From the NCBI GenBank assembly GCA_965641885.1, contig CBFFKJ010000003.1:1-64000 (forward strand): a stretch of DNA of 64,000 bases. The letters run 5' to 3'. A program made the position numbers and the translations under genes. The stretch comes from Pseudophaeobacter sp965641885 (lineage in GTDB: Bacteria > Pseudomonadota > Alphaproteobacteria > Rhodobacterales > Rhodobacteraceae). Below are positions 24,110 through 31,846 of this stretch, one piece after another. Position 1 is the first letter of the stretch; each line of letters starts with the position of its first letter. Below the pieces are notes generated by a model. The model was not told where the DNA came from and did no database searches. It worked only from the letters and a program-made list of their open reading frames with translations.

Positions 24110-25894
24110 TTACAGGATCAGCCAGTCGGCTGGGTCTGCGGCCTGCAGGCTCGCCAGGCTCACGTCATCAAAGGTGATGACCTGACCTGCGGTGACGAAC
24201 AGCGTGACGGTGGTCGCGGCCGCTGCGGTCATGTTGGACAGAACGTCATCGGCATCGGTAAAGCCAAGCGCCGACAGGTCGATCTTGGTGGTGCCGTCTA
24301 CAGCACCGGCGACGCCGAAGTTATCCAGGACATCGCTACCGTTGCCGAGTTCGGCGATCACGGTTGCATTACCTGTGCCAGCATCCAGATCGATGGTGTC
24401 GTCGCCAGCGCCAGCGTAGAGGGTGTTGTCGCCAGTTGCGCCGCTCAGATCAACGGTATCGTCGCCGGCACCGTTGAAGATGATGTTGTCGCCGGCACCG
24501 GAGACAACAATGAGGTTGCCGAAGGGATCGCCATCTGCGCCGCCACCATAGATGGTGTTGTCGCCGTCACCAGAGATGGTGATGGTGTCTGCAGCACCAT
24601 CATCAGCGTCAGCATCTTTGCCACCATAGATGGTGTTGTCGCCATCACCAGCAATGGTGATGCCATCCGCGTCTTCGCCACCGCCAACGGCGTTGTCACC
24701 GTCACCGCTGATGGTGATGGTGTCGTTTCCAGCACCACCCCAGACGGCGTTCGCACCGCTTGCGGCTGCGGCTACAGAGAGGTTATCGCCATCAGCGCCA
24801 CCGCCAATGATGTTGGCGCCGGTGCCGTTGATGGTCAGGGAGTCGCTGCCCGCGCCACCCCAGGCTTCGTTGTTGCCGTCGCCGTCGATTGCGATGTTGT
24901 CAGCACCGGTATCAGCTGAACCAGCCCAGACGATGTTGTCGCCGTCGTTCAGGACAATGGTGTCGGCACCGTCGCCACCAATCACGGTGTCGTTGCCGTC
25001 GCCGGTGGTCAGACCGTTGCCACCTGCATCGCCCTCGATGCGGAAGTCGCCCGTTTCACCGGTCAGGTCAATCACGTTGCCGATTGCGCTGTTCAGGGTG
25101 ACAGAGACGGTCACAACATTGTCGTCACCGGAGCCAGCTTCGGTGATCTGGATGTCGAGAACTTCATCTTCAACGGAGCTGTTGGCTGTGATGCTGGACT
25201 GCTGCAGTGCAGTGTAGGCCAGCTCCCATTCATTCGCGTTGAAAGTGATTGCAACCGTGCCGCCGTTTGCGGTGGTGTGGGTATCGCCGTCAGCATAGCT
25301 GGTGCCGTTGATGGTGATCCCTGCGGATTCAAGATGAGTAACCGCGCCAAGAACAACTGCGTGGGTGGTGCCATCGTATGACGACAGATCCGCATCGGTT
25401 GCAGCAGTGGCAACGTAATCGGTGCTGGTCAGCGTCTGATCAATGCCAAAGAACGCGTCTGTGCCCAGCTCGATCATGAAATCGCTTGCGTTGGTGACCT
25501 TGACTTCTTCGATGTTGGAGATGGCTACAGCAACATGGCCCGCAACATTCATTGCGCCGTCAACCAGATCGTCACCGTCGGCCAGATCAGTCACCAGAAC
25601 GTCGGTGTCGTCACCATCCGCGTCAACACCACCGTCGATGGTGTCGGCAGCGGAGTCTGGCGCTGCAAAGACATCGCTGCCTTCTTCGCCGTCTACGTTA
25701 TCTGCACCGTTGCCGCCGTCGATTGTGTCATCGCCGTTGCCGCCTACGATGATATCAACGCCCACGCCACCGTCGATGTCGTCGTTGCCGTCGGCACCGT
25801 TGATGTCATCCGCGCCGCCGATGCCGGTGATGATATCGTCTTCATTCGTACCTGCGATCTGGTCAGCGCCAGGTGTACCGTTGAAAATCGCCAT
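24110..25894 (-). CDS. Acidic RTX-like secreted repeat protein
   Basis: A 594-residue, very Asp/Gly-rich protein with calcium-binding RTX-type repeats. The first ~90 residues hold canonical nonapeptides (GADDINGADGNDDIDGG and similar). Residues ~90-300 are a non-repeat domain, and ~300-540 carry a looser array of units such as GDGDNTIYGG and GAGDDTIDL. The C terminus LASLQAADPADWLIL is hydrophobic and uncleaved, like type I secretion signals. No Sec signal is present. ATG at 25894 has CAGGAG upstream. The PrtD/HlyD pair at 17.2-20.2 kb is the likely exporter. A surface or matrix adhesin role is inferred. Confidence 0.8.
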   Translation of the reverse strand: MAIFNGTPGADQIAGTNEDDIITGIGGADDINGADGNDDIDGGVGVDIIVGGNGDDTIDGGNGADNVDGEEGSDVFAAPDSAADTIDGGVDADGDDTDVLVTDLADGDDLVDGAMNVAGHVAVAISNIEEVKVTNASDFMIELGTDAFFGIDQTLTSTDYVATAATDADLSSYDGTTHAVVLGAVTHLESAGITINGTSYADGDTHTTANGGTVAITFNANEWELAYTALQQSSITANSSVEDEVLDIQITEAGSGDDNVVTVSVTLNSAIGNVIDLTGETGDFRIEGDAGGNGLTTGDGNDTVIGGDGADTIVLNDGDNIVWAGSADTGADNIAIDGDGNNEAWGGAGSDSLTINGTGANIIGGGADGDNLSVAAAASGANAVWGGAGNDTITISGDGDNAVGGGEDADGITIAGDGDNTIYGGKDADADDGAADTITISGDGDNTIYGGGADGDPFGNLIVVSGAGDNIIFNGAGDDTVDLSGATGDNTLYAGAGDDTIDLDAGTGNATVIAELGNGSDVLDNFGVAGAVDGTTKIDLSALGFTDADDVLSNMTAAAATTVTLFVTAGQVITFDDVSLASLQAADPADWLIL

Positions 25895-26694
25895 AATGTT
25901 AGTCTCCTGCTTGAGAGCTATATTTTCATTCCACAAAGGACATTATACCAAAGTGGTATCTGCCCTTCCTAAAGCGTATTACACCCCAAAAAGGTGCCCG
26001 CCCTTCCGCTATCAGGCGGGTCGCTCTTCTGTCAAGCGTCACGCCGCTCTGCCGCGCTCTCGCGGGGTTCGTATAATTACAATCAGACAAGGTTGCTGAT
26101 TCTTCATACCAGTCCCACGCACTAACGGCATACTGCGCCTATAATAGAGCGGAGTTTGGGGTGCGGTTCAAGCCGTTTGAGCTGTTTTATAGAGGCTTGC
26201 GGGCAACGGTCGGAGGGTGCGGCACTGCGGCAACACTTGGCTTTAATTTTCCTTGAAAGCAGTAGGGAAAGGGCTGGATTTGCAGTGTTTTTACCTGTGA
26301 TTTGCCTGCGACAAGTCTGGTATACCTGCTTTGGTGCGAGAATTCCTGTGGCGGTATTTCGCGCAGCCAGTGGCGATTCACCGCCCAGATCAAGGCAAAA
26401 ATGAAATTTTGGTAAATTTCGCAACAGGTTCACGCGCCTCAGAGCGGCTTTTGGATCGTGATTCCATGGTCTGGCCCTTCTGGAACGGGCCGCAACAGGT
26501 TTGAGCTGCTGGCTCTGTGGATGGGTTGGATCCTGGCGCGCCATCGCCTAGGAACACAGGGGCAGTGGCGCAGGCCTGCGAGGCGGCGAAACCCGGCGCT
26601 GCTGGGTGCCAGATTATGAGACTTTACCTTGGGTCAGCCAGGGTCAACCGATCTCCTGCGGTCAGAAAAGCGTTAACCTTTTGCGAGAAATTAC
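25895..26694. other. 800-base intergenic region upstream of the RTX gene
   Basis: Long non-coding gap between the RTX gene (minus) and a sulfotransferase (plus). Near the RTX start is an inverted repeat (25945-25959). A GC hairpin CCCGCC/GGCGGG lies around 26000-26017, and an isolated 8-base palindrome GGTATACC is at 26319-26326. A minus-strand open frame at 26122-26544 has no ribosome site or recognisable features and I do not call it. The size suggests an elaborate regulatory region. Confidence 0.45.
25945..25959. promoter_or_regulatory. Operator-like inverted repeat upstream of the RTX gene
   Basis: ATACCA-AAG-TGGTAT, a perfect 6-base inverted repeat with a 3-base spacer, about 50 bases upstream of the RTX start. 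Such spacing is typical of a dimeric repressor or activator site; the protein is unknown. Confidence 0.4.
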
Positions 26695-27417
26695 ATGATG
26701 ATGGATCCCTTTGAGCGAATCGAGAGCACTCTGTTTGTAGTGACCTATGGGCGCTCTGGCTCGACCCTGCTGCAGAATCTGCTGAACGCCTTGCCGGGCT
26801 ATGTCTTGCGGGGGGAAAACGCCAATTTACTGCGCTCTCTGGTACAAAGCTGGCAGGATCTGCGCAGCTTCTATCCCGAGCAGCTGGAGCGTATGCGCAT
26901 TGCAGGGCCGCTGCCCTCCGGGCCACATCAGCCCTGGTATGGCTATGAGGCGATTGAGGTCGATCAACTGGGGCGCGATCTGGCGCAGGTGTTTTTGCGC
27001 AATGTGCTGCGCCCGGACGCGGACAGCCGGGTGGTTGGTTTCAAGGAGATCCGCTGGCACGAAGACCCGGCGCTGTTTGAGCCGATGCTGGAATTCCTGC
27101 AGCGCTACATGCCCCGGGCCCGGTTCATCTTTAACACCCGCGATCACGCTGAGGTCTGCCGGTCCGGTTGGTGGAAAACCATGGAGCCTGCTGCTGTGCG
27201 TCAGGAGCTGGAGCAGGCCGAGGCGCTCTATAGCAAATGGCAGGCGGTGCATCCCGAGAGCTGCCTGGCGTTGCACTATAATGACTACATCAGCGGGCCC
27301 GAGGCCTGGCGGGGGCTGTTCGATTTCCTCGGAGAGCCTTTTGACCCCGATCTGGTGCAGGCCACGCTCGACCGTAAACTGATGCATATGAAGTGGAAAA
27401 ACCGCACCGCACCCTGA
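26695..27417 (+). CDS. Sulfotransferase family protein
   Basis: A 240-residue protein with the PAPS loop TYGRSGSTLLQNLLNALPG near residues 16-34. Further on, VGFKEIRWHED, RFIFNTRDHAEVCRSGWW (the 3'-phosphate region R-x-x-x-S) and ALHYNDYISGPEAWRGLFDFLGEPFD fit Sulfotransfer_3-type enzymes, which are about this size. The start could be any of three ATG codons at 26695, 26698 or 26701. It stands alone between the long RTX upstream region and a small secreted protein. It is a different subtype from the sulfotransferases at 156 and 56505, so it probably has another acceptor. Confidence 0.82.
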   Translation: MMMDPFERIESTLFVVTYGRSGSTLLQNLLNALPGYVLRGENANLLRSLVQSWQDLRSFYPEQLERMRIAGPLPSGPHQPWYGYEAIEVDQLGRDLAQVFLRNVLRPDADSRVVGFKEIRWHEDPALFEPMLEFLQRYMPRARFIFNTRDHAEVCRSGWWKTMEPAAVRQELEQAEALYSKWQAVHPESCLALHYNDYISGPEAWRGLFDFLGEPFDPDLVQATLDRKLMHMKWKNRTAP

Positions 27418-27421
27418 TCGC

Positions 27422-27437
27422 CGCCTTAGATAAGGCG
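27422..27437 (+). terminator. Short hairpin after the sulfotransferase
   Basis: CGCCTTA-GA-TAAGGCG, a perfect 7-base stem starting 5 bases after the stop codon. There is no T-run, so termination is only possible. Confidence 0.35.
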
Positions 27438-27464
27438 CGGCGACCTGTACAATATCCATAATCT

Positions 27465-27480
27465 CATAATCATGATTATG
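27465..27480. promoter_or_regulatory. AT-rich 16-base palindrome
   Basis: CATAATCA followed by TGATTATG, fully symmetric, about 195 bases before the small secreted protein. It could be an operator. Confidence 0.35.
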
Positions 27481-27675
27481 GTAAATTACGGGGCCAGAGC
27501 AGCTTTGATCCGGGCAGTCACGCCATATCAGTCAGGCTGCATTAAGCGGAGAGATTGCCTTTCAAACCTCACATGCCGCATCCGACTGTATTCTATACTG
27601 CCGCCAGTCCTGTTATGCTTGGCCAAGGCGCCTCAGCGTAGAAAACCTCCGCTGTTCGAGGCGCAAGGGGGTTGA

Positions 27676-28005
27676 ATGACACCGTATCAATGGACAGGCC
27701 TTATAGGAACAATGACCTGCGTCTCCCTGCCTCTTGCGGCGATGGCGGCAAGTCGACCGGTGGGGGGCTGTCAGATCCTGCGGGACCGCGGCAGCGAGAT
27801 CTGTATGGCCAAAGTCTCTTGCGATGCGGCCGCGGCGGCGGTGCGCCGCGTCCGGCCTCTTTTTGCCGACTGTGCAGCAGGTCAGCAGATCCCGCGCCAG
27901 ACCGTCCTGCAGGCGCTCAGCCAGTTTAAAAGCGATCTCTATTTTCAGTGCTGCATTGGCAATGCGCTGGCGCCCAGCCTGAACGGATCAGGGTATACTG
28001 AATGA
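27676..28005 (+). CDS. Small secreted cysteine-rich protein, unknown function
   Basis: A 109-residue protein with a probable Sec signal peptide (hydrophobic run GLIGTMTCVSLPLAAMAAS, likely cut after Ala-Met-Ala). The mature part has six cysteines: GGCQIL, EICMAK, VSCDAA, ADCAAG and the pair QCC. This suggests disulfides in the periplasm or outside. AAGGGGG lies 4-5 bases before the ATG at 27676. I recognise no family. It is flanked by a sulfotransferase and a signalling block. Confidence 0.55.
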   Translation: MTPYQWTGLIGTMTCVSLPLAAMAASRPVGGCQILRDRGSEICMAKVSCDAAAAAVRRVRPLFADCAAGQQIPRQTVLQALSQFKSDLYFQCCIGNALAPSLNGSGYTE

Positions 28006-28121
28006 GGGCGCAGGGGAGCAATTTCACGTCATTTTAGCCGCCCGCCCCGCCGCCCTGCCGTGCCGCAGGAGAGAAGCCGCCGCTGGCAGCCCGCTTTCAG
28101 GCAGTCTTGCCTCTCAGCGTT

Positions 28122-28703
28122 TTAAAGCCCCGAGTAGTGTCGCCCCGCAGGGCCTGGCTCAGAGCGGCGCAGCAGGCGAAAGATCAGCATCAGTATCAGC
28201 ATCAGGAAGAACAGGCCAAAGACGTCGCCAATCAGATAGGCGACATAGTCTTCAAGGCCGCTGCCAAGCGCGTAGTTGGTCAGGGGTGAGGTGAAAAACG
28301 AGATCAGCAGCCCCGCGGTCATGATACAGATCCAGCAGGGGTTGCGGCCCGGCGCGGGGCGCAGATCCCAGCCGATCCGGCGCAGCAGATAAAAACAGGC
28401 AGCGGGGACGGTGACGGCAATTGCAATCCCGGCCAGACGGCTGGGGGCCAGGGCGCCCAAGCCCGCAAAATAGACAAAAACGATGACCACCCCGGGCAAC
28501 AGCGCCAGCACAGAGCGCCAGCCCAAAAGCCAGGCGGACAGCACCCGCACCCCATGCGGCAGAAACAGCAGACTGGCCCGGCTGGAAAACTCAGGGAAGA
28601 ACAGAGCCTGCACCGGCATCAGGATCTCAAAGGTGACAATAAAGGCCGCCAGATAGGCCAGAGAAACCACGCCGATTTCCGGTATCAATGTCCGTAGGGT
28701 CAC
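28122..28703 (-). CDS. MASE1-like integral membrane protein
   Basis: A 193-residue protein with about five hydrophobic helices. LFLPHGVRVLSAWLLGWRSV and the C-terminal YLIGDVFGLFFLMLILML resemble the WPxSGIALAxL and WLGDxLGVLxxxPLLL patterns of the MASE1 membrane sensor domain, which is usually fused to c-di-GMP enzymes or kinases. Here it stands alone. It lies 57 bases downstream of a winged-helix regulator on the same strand, and close to a GGDEF/EAL gene. It might act as a membrane partner or sensor for that regulator; this is inference and the family match is by eye. Confidence 0.5.
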   Translation of the reverse strand: MTLRTLIPEIGVVSLAYLAAFIVTFEILMPVQALFFPEFSSRASLLFLPHGVRVLSAWLLGWRSVLALLPGVVIVFVYFAGLGALAPSRLAGIAIAVTVPAACFYLLRRIGWDLRPAPGRNPCWICIMTAGLLISFFTSPLTNYALGSGLEDYVAYLIGDVFGLFFLMLILMLIFRLLRRSEPGPAGRHYSGL

Positions 28704-28760
28704 GACTGCCCCCGCCTGACAGGCCGCCTGTCAGGCAGACTGACAGGCCGGGGCCTTAAT

Positions 28761-29075
28761 TTACCTGGGTGTCTTAACAATGTAGTACCCACGCGTGGAC
28801 TCTTTACAGGGCTCCAGATAGCCTTTGCCGAGCAGTGATTTGAGGCCGCGAAAGAATGTCGGACGCGACACCTGGGCCAGCAGCCTGTGCTCCTGCAGGG
28901 TCGTGGTCTTGACCGCGCCGGTGCCCGCGCCTGTGCCTGTGCCCGTGCTGGTGGCGTGGTCACTGGCCGCATAATAGATGTCGCGCTCCACCGAAGAGAG
29001 GTTCTGCAGCCCCATGGACTGTTCCATGTCCAGGAGCAGCTTGCGCAACTCCGTCAGTTTTGAAATTTCAGACAT
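28761..29075 (-). CDS. Small winged-helix DNA-binding regulator
   Basis: A 104-residue protein. Residues 1-40 are helical (LRKLLLDMEQSMGLQNLSSVERDIYYAA), and the second half has the helix-turn-helix and wing LAQVSRPTFFRGLKSLLGKGYLEPCKESTRGYYIV, in MarR-like style. Between them sits a low-complexity Thr/Gly/Ala stretch (about 44-56) encoded by six 6-base repeats at 28921-28956. It is transcribed with the MASE1-like protein. Its target is unknown; candidates are the surrounding polysaccharide or c-di-GMP genes. Confidence 0.6.
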   Translation of the reverse strand: MSEISKLTELRKLLLDMEQSMGLQNLSSVERDIYYAASDHATSTGTGTGAGTGAVKTTTLQEHRLLAQVSRPTFFRGLKSLLGKGYLEPCKESTRGYYIVKTPR

Positions 29076-29458
29076 TATCTTTTCTAATATTGCTGTTTTT
29101 TTCTACTTTGCTGAGCTTTGTGCAAAAGTAAACGGGCACCTCAGAATAAACGGCGCTCCAGAAGTAGTATCATATTGACACTTTACCGTGATCGCCTAAT
29201 CTTGGAGTCAGTCCGGCAGCTTTTGACCGTGAGTGGTGGCCGTCGACAAGCACTTTAACACCAATACCTTTTGTTTGCTGGCGCGGACCCTCCGGGGATC
29301 CGCGTCAGTCGCGCTGCAGCATTGGGATTTTACGCGTCTTGCCAGTTTGGATTGGGCCAGTTTGGATTGGGCCAGTTTGGATTAAACCAGCCCCCATTAG
29401 ACCAGTTCCGATTAGACCAGCCCCCATTAGACCCGTCCGGCCAGGCGCTGTGCCGATC
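29076..29458. other. Intergenic region with repeat array
   Basis: 383 bases between the winged-helix gene start and the GGDEF/EAL stop, both minus strand. It holds the promoter region of the regulator, an imperfect GC hairpin CGCGGA/TCCGCG (29282-29304) that could terminate the GGDEF/EAL transcript, and the 15-base array at 29341-29430. Confidence 0.5.
29341..29430. repeat. Six tandem 15-base repeats
   Basis: Units start every 15 bases from 29341. Units 1-2 are identical (GCCAGTTTGGATTGG), unit 3 differs at two bases, and units 4-6 are ACCAGCCCCCATTAG or ACCAGTTCCGATTAG. The array begins about 30 bases past the GGDEF/EAL stop. Open frames run through it on both strands but have no start signals. 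Confidence 0.8.
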
Positions 29459-31846
29459 TCAGGACTGCAGGCGCAGATGTGTATTAAGCGCGGGAAACAG
29501 GCGGGCTGTCGCCGCGCGTTCCGCCAGAGGCGGGCCATCAAAATATCCCTGCAGGTAATCCACTTTGCAGGCCTTGAGCAGCTGGCGATGCTCATCGGTC
29601 TCGGCCCCCTCGCCGGTGACCTGCATGCCCAGAGCATGGCCGAGGTCGGCGATGGCCCCGACGATGGCACGGGTTTCCGCAGATTCCGGCAGCTTGGACA
29701 CAAAGGCGGCATCGACCTTGATCTTGTCCACCGGGAATTTCTGCAGGTAGCTGAGCGAGGAATACCCCATGCCAAAATCATCCAGCGCCACGGTGATACC
29801 CAGCTCCTGCAGCGCCTGAATTTCGCGCAGGGCAGACTGGCCGCTGGCCAGCACCACGGTCTCGGTGATCTCTGCCTCCACCGCCGAGGCCGGGCAATTG
29901 GCCTCAAACAGGCAGTCATTGACAAATTCATCGACCCGGGTGCCAAACAGTTTGGGCGAGAGATTGACCGCGACCCGGCCCTGAAAGCCCAGATCGTGCC
30001 ATTTGGCTGCGGTGCGAAAGGCCTGCGTCATCATCTGATAGGTCAGCTCACGGATCAGCCCGCTGTCCTCGGCGATCGGGATGAATTCCGCCGGGGAAAT
30101 GGTGCCCAGCTGGCGATGATGCCACCGCGCCAGCGTCTCGAACCCGATGATCTCGCCGCTTTTGAGGTCGGTCTGGACCTGATAGACTGGTTGGATGTCG
30201 CCCTGAGACAGCGCCTGGCGCAGCTCGCTTTCCAACAGGGCTTTGCGTTTGATTTCTGTTTCCAGATCTTCGTGGAAGACCTCAACCAGGCCCCGGCCGC
30301 CGCGCTTGGCTTCATAAAGCGCCAGATCAGCACGCCGGATGCCTTCAGAGGGTTTCGCCTGCGGCCCGGAAAGCGTGGCGATGCCGGCACTCATGCCGGT
30401 ATGCAGCACCTGGCCGTTGACCTGTTGTGGCTGCGCCATCTCGGTGACCAGACGATTGGCAATATGGCTGAGCCGTTCCAGACTGCTGGCGCCCTTGACC
30501 AGAATGGCAAATTCATCGCCCCCCAGACGAGAGGCCTGCACATCGGTATTGGCGCAGGTTTCAAATTTTTGCGCAACCACCTGTAAAAGGGCGTCCCCGA
30601 CGGGATGGCCCAGGGTGTCATTTATCAGTTTGAAATGGTCCAGATCTGCCAGCAGGATCGAGACCTGATCCCCCTCCTGCTGCAGCCATTTGGACAGGGT
30701 CTGCTCCATCAGGCGGCGGTTGGGCAGCCCGGTGAGACTGTCGTGCTCGGCGAGAAAGCGCACCCGTTCGGCCTGGCGCGCCTGGTCAGAATGATCCGAG
30801 GCCAGCAGCATGCTGCCAAGATAGAGCCCGCGCTCATCCCGGATTGGCCCGCCGCGCACCAAAAGATTGAGCAGCTCTCCCGTCAGGCTGTGGTCTGTGG
30901 TTGCCTCAAAGGAAAAGTTCTCGTTTTGCCGAATATGGCCTTCTGCCCGCTGCGCCAGATCCGGGGGCAGCCAGGAGCGGAAATTCAGCTGTCGCCCAAT
31001 CTGGGCATCGCCAAAGAACACCTCGCCATTGGGGTTGCACAGCACCACATCGCCGACCTCGTCGACCAAAAGCACCCCATCGCGGGTGGATTGCAGCGCC
31101 CGTATAATGCGTTTGTGCTCGCGCCGGGTGCTTTCGTCGCTTTGTGCCCGCAGCTCCGCCACCTCGGCTCTGTGTTCGCGCAGCTGGTACAGCGCCCGGG
31201 CCATCAGGCCAATTTCGTCTCTGCGGTTCTGGCCCGGAATTTCCGTGTCAAAGGGCCCCTCTTTATTATAATTGGCCTTGCGCATCTCAATCAGGGCCTG
31301 GGTGAGCGCGACCATCGGCTGCGACAGGCGCAACAGCACCAGATAGACCACCACGCCAAGCAGGCTCAGCACTATAAGCGACATTTTCAAATGCTCGATG
31401 ACGGCGGTGCGCAGTGGCACGGCAATGGTCGAGACCGGCAGGGCGATTTCCAGACGCCCCAGAACATGCACCTGCTCTCCAACCTTATAGAGGATGCTTT
31501 GGCTGGAGCGCAGATCGTCCGGCGCGGGGCTGTAGTCTGTGTTCCGCTGGACAAAGAGCTCGGTGCCGCTTTTGTCGAAGATCTGCACCTGCGTGGTGTG
31601 TCCTTCTCTGATAATGCTATGGATAATGCGCTGAACCTGGCCCGCGTCATAGTCCCACATGGGGCGCGCCAGGGCCTCGCTGGCAAACCGCAGCACGACG
31701 TCTCGTTCGGTTTCCAGATTTGCCAGGAACAACTCTCGGTGGTCCACCACCTCATGGGCAATGCTGAAACACTGGATGATAAAAACCGGGATGATCATGC
31801 CCAGCATCAGCCGGGTGCGAAACGGCATATTCTTGAGGGCTTTCAT
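29459..31846 (-). CDS. Membrane c-di-GMP enzyme with HAMP, PAS-like, GGDEF and EAL domains
   Basis: A 795-residue inner-membrane signalling protein. TM helices are near 8-30 and 152-175 around a ~120-residue periplasmic domain, then a HAMP-like linker, a PAS-like region (~250-350), GGDEF (intact GGDEF at 442-446) and EAL (ETLARW at 570). The EAL half keeps N628 (NLS), EITE, DDFG (689-692), KVD, GEGAE and QGYFDGP, so hydrolysis looks possible despite ETL for EAL. The RxxD inhibitory site before GGDEF is absent (ANTDVQASRL). Its ATG overlaps the stop of a solute-binding protein gene by 4 bases, suggesting that protein feeds it a ligand signal. It plausibly controls attachment. Confidence 0.9.
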   Translation of the reverse strand: MKALKNMPFRTRLMLGMIIPVFIIQCFSIAHEVVDHRELFLANLETERDVVLRFASEALARPMWDYDAGQVQRIIHSIIREGHTTQVQIFDKSGTELFVQRNTDYSPAPDDLRSSQSILYKVGEQVHVLGRLEIALPVSTIAVPLRTAVIEHLKMSLIVLSLLGVVVYLVLLRLSQPMVALTQALIEMRKANYNKEGPFDTEIPGQNRRDEIGLMARALYQLREHRAEVAELRAQSDESTRREHKRIIRALQSTRDGVLLVDEVGDVVLCNPNGEVFFGDAQIGRQLNFRSWLPPDLAQRAEGHIRQNENFSFEATTDHSLTGELLNLLVRGGPIRDERGLYLGSMLLASDHSDQARQAERVRFLAEHDSLTGLPNRRLMEQTLSKWLQQEGDQVSILLADLDHFKLINDTLGHPVGDALLQVVAQKFETCANTDVQASRLGGDEFAILVKGASSLERLSHIANRLVTEMAQPQQVNGQVLHTGMSAGIATLSGPQAKPSEGIRRADLALYEAKRGGRGLVEVFHEDLETEIKRKALLESELRQALSQGDIQPVYQVQTDLKSGEIIGFETLARWHHRQLGTISPAEFIPIAEDSGLIRELTYQMMTQAFRTAAKWHDLGFQGRVAVNLSPKLFGTRVDEFVNDCLFEANCPASAVEAEITETVVLASGQSALREIQALQELGITVALDDFGMGYSSLSYLQKFPVDKIKVDAAFVSKLPESAETRAIVGAIADLGHALGMQVTGEGAETDEHRQLLKACKVDYLQGYFDGPPLAERAATARLFPALNTHLRLQS

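Noticed and set aside
26319..26326. GGTATACC palindrome as a regulator site
   Set aside because: Only 8 bases and not repeated; too weak to call.
26122..26544. Minus-strand open frame of 140 codons in the RTX upstream gap
   Set aside because: Basic, low-complexity composition, no start signal or recognisable motif.
29271..29558. Pentapeptide-repeat protein encoded by the 15-base array
   Set aside because: The pentapeptide pattern follows only from the 15-base period; frames on both strands lack ribosome sites and run into the GGDEF/EAL gene out of frame.
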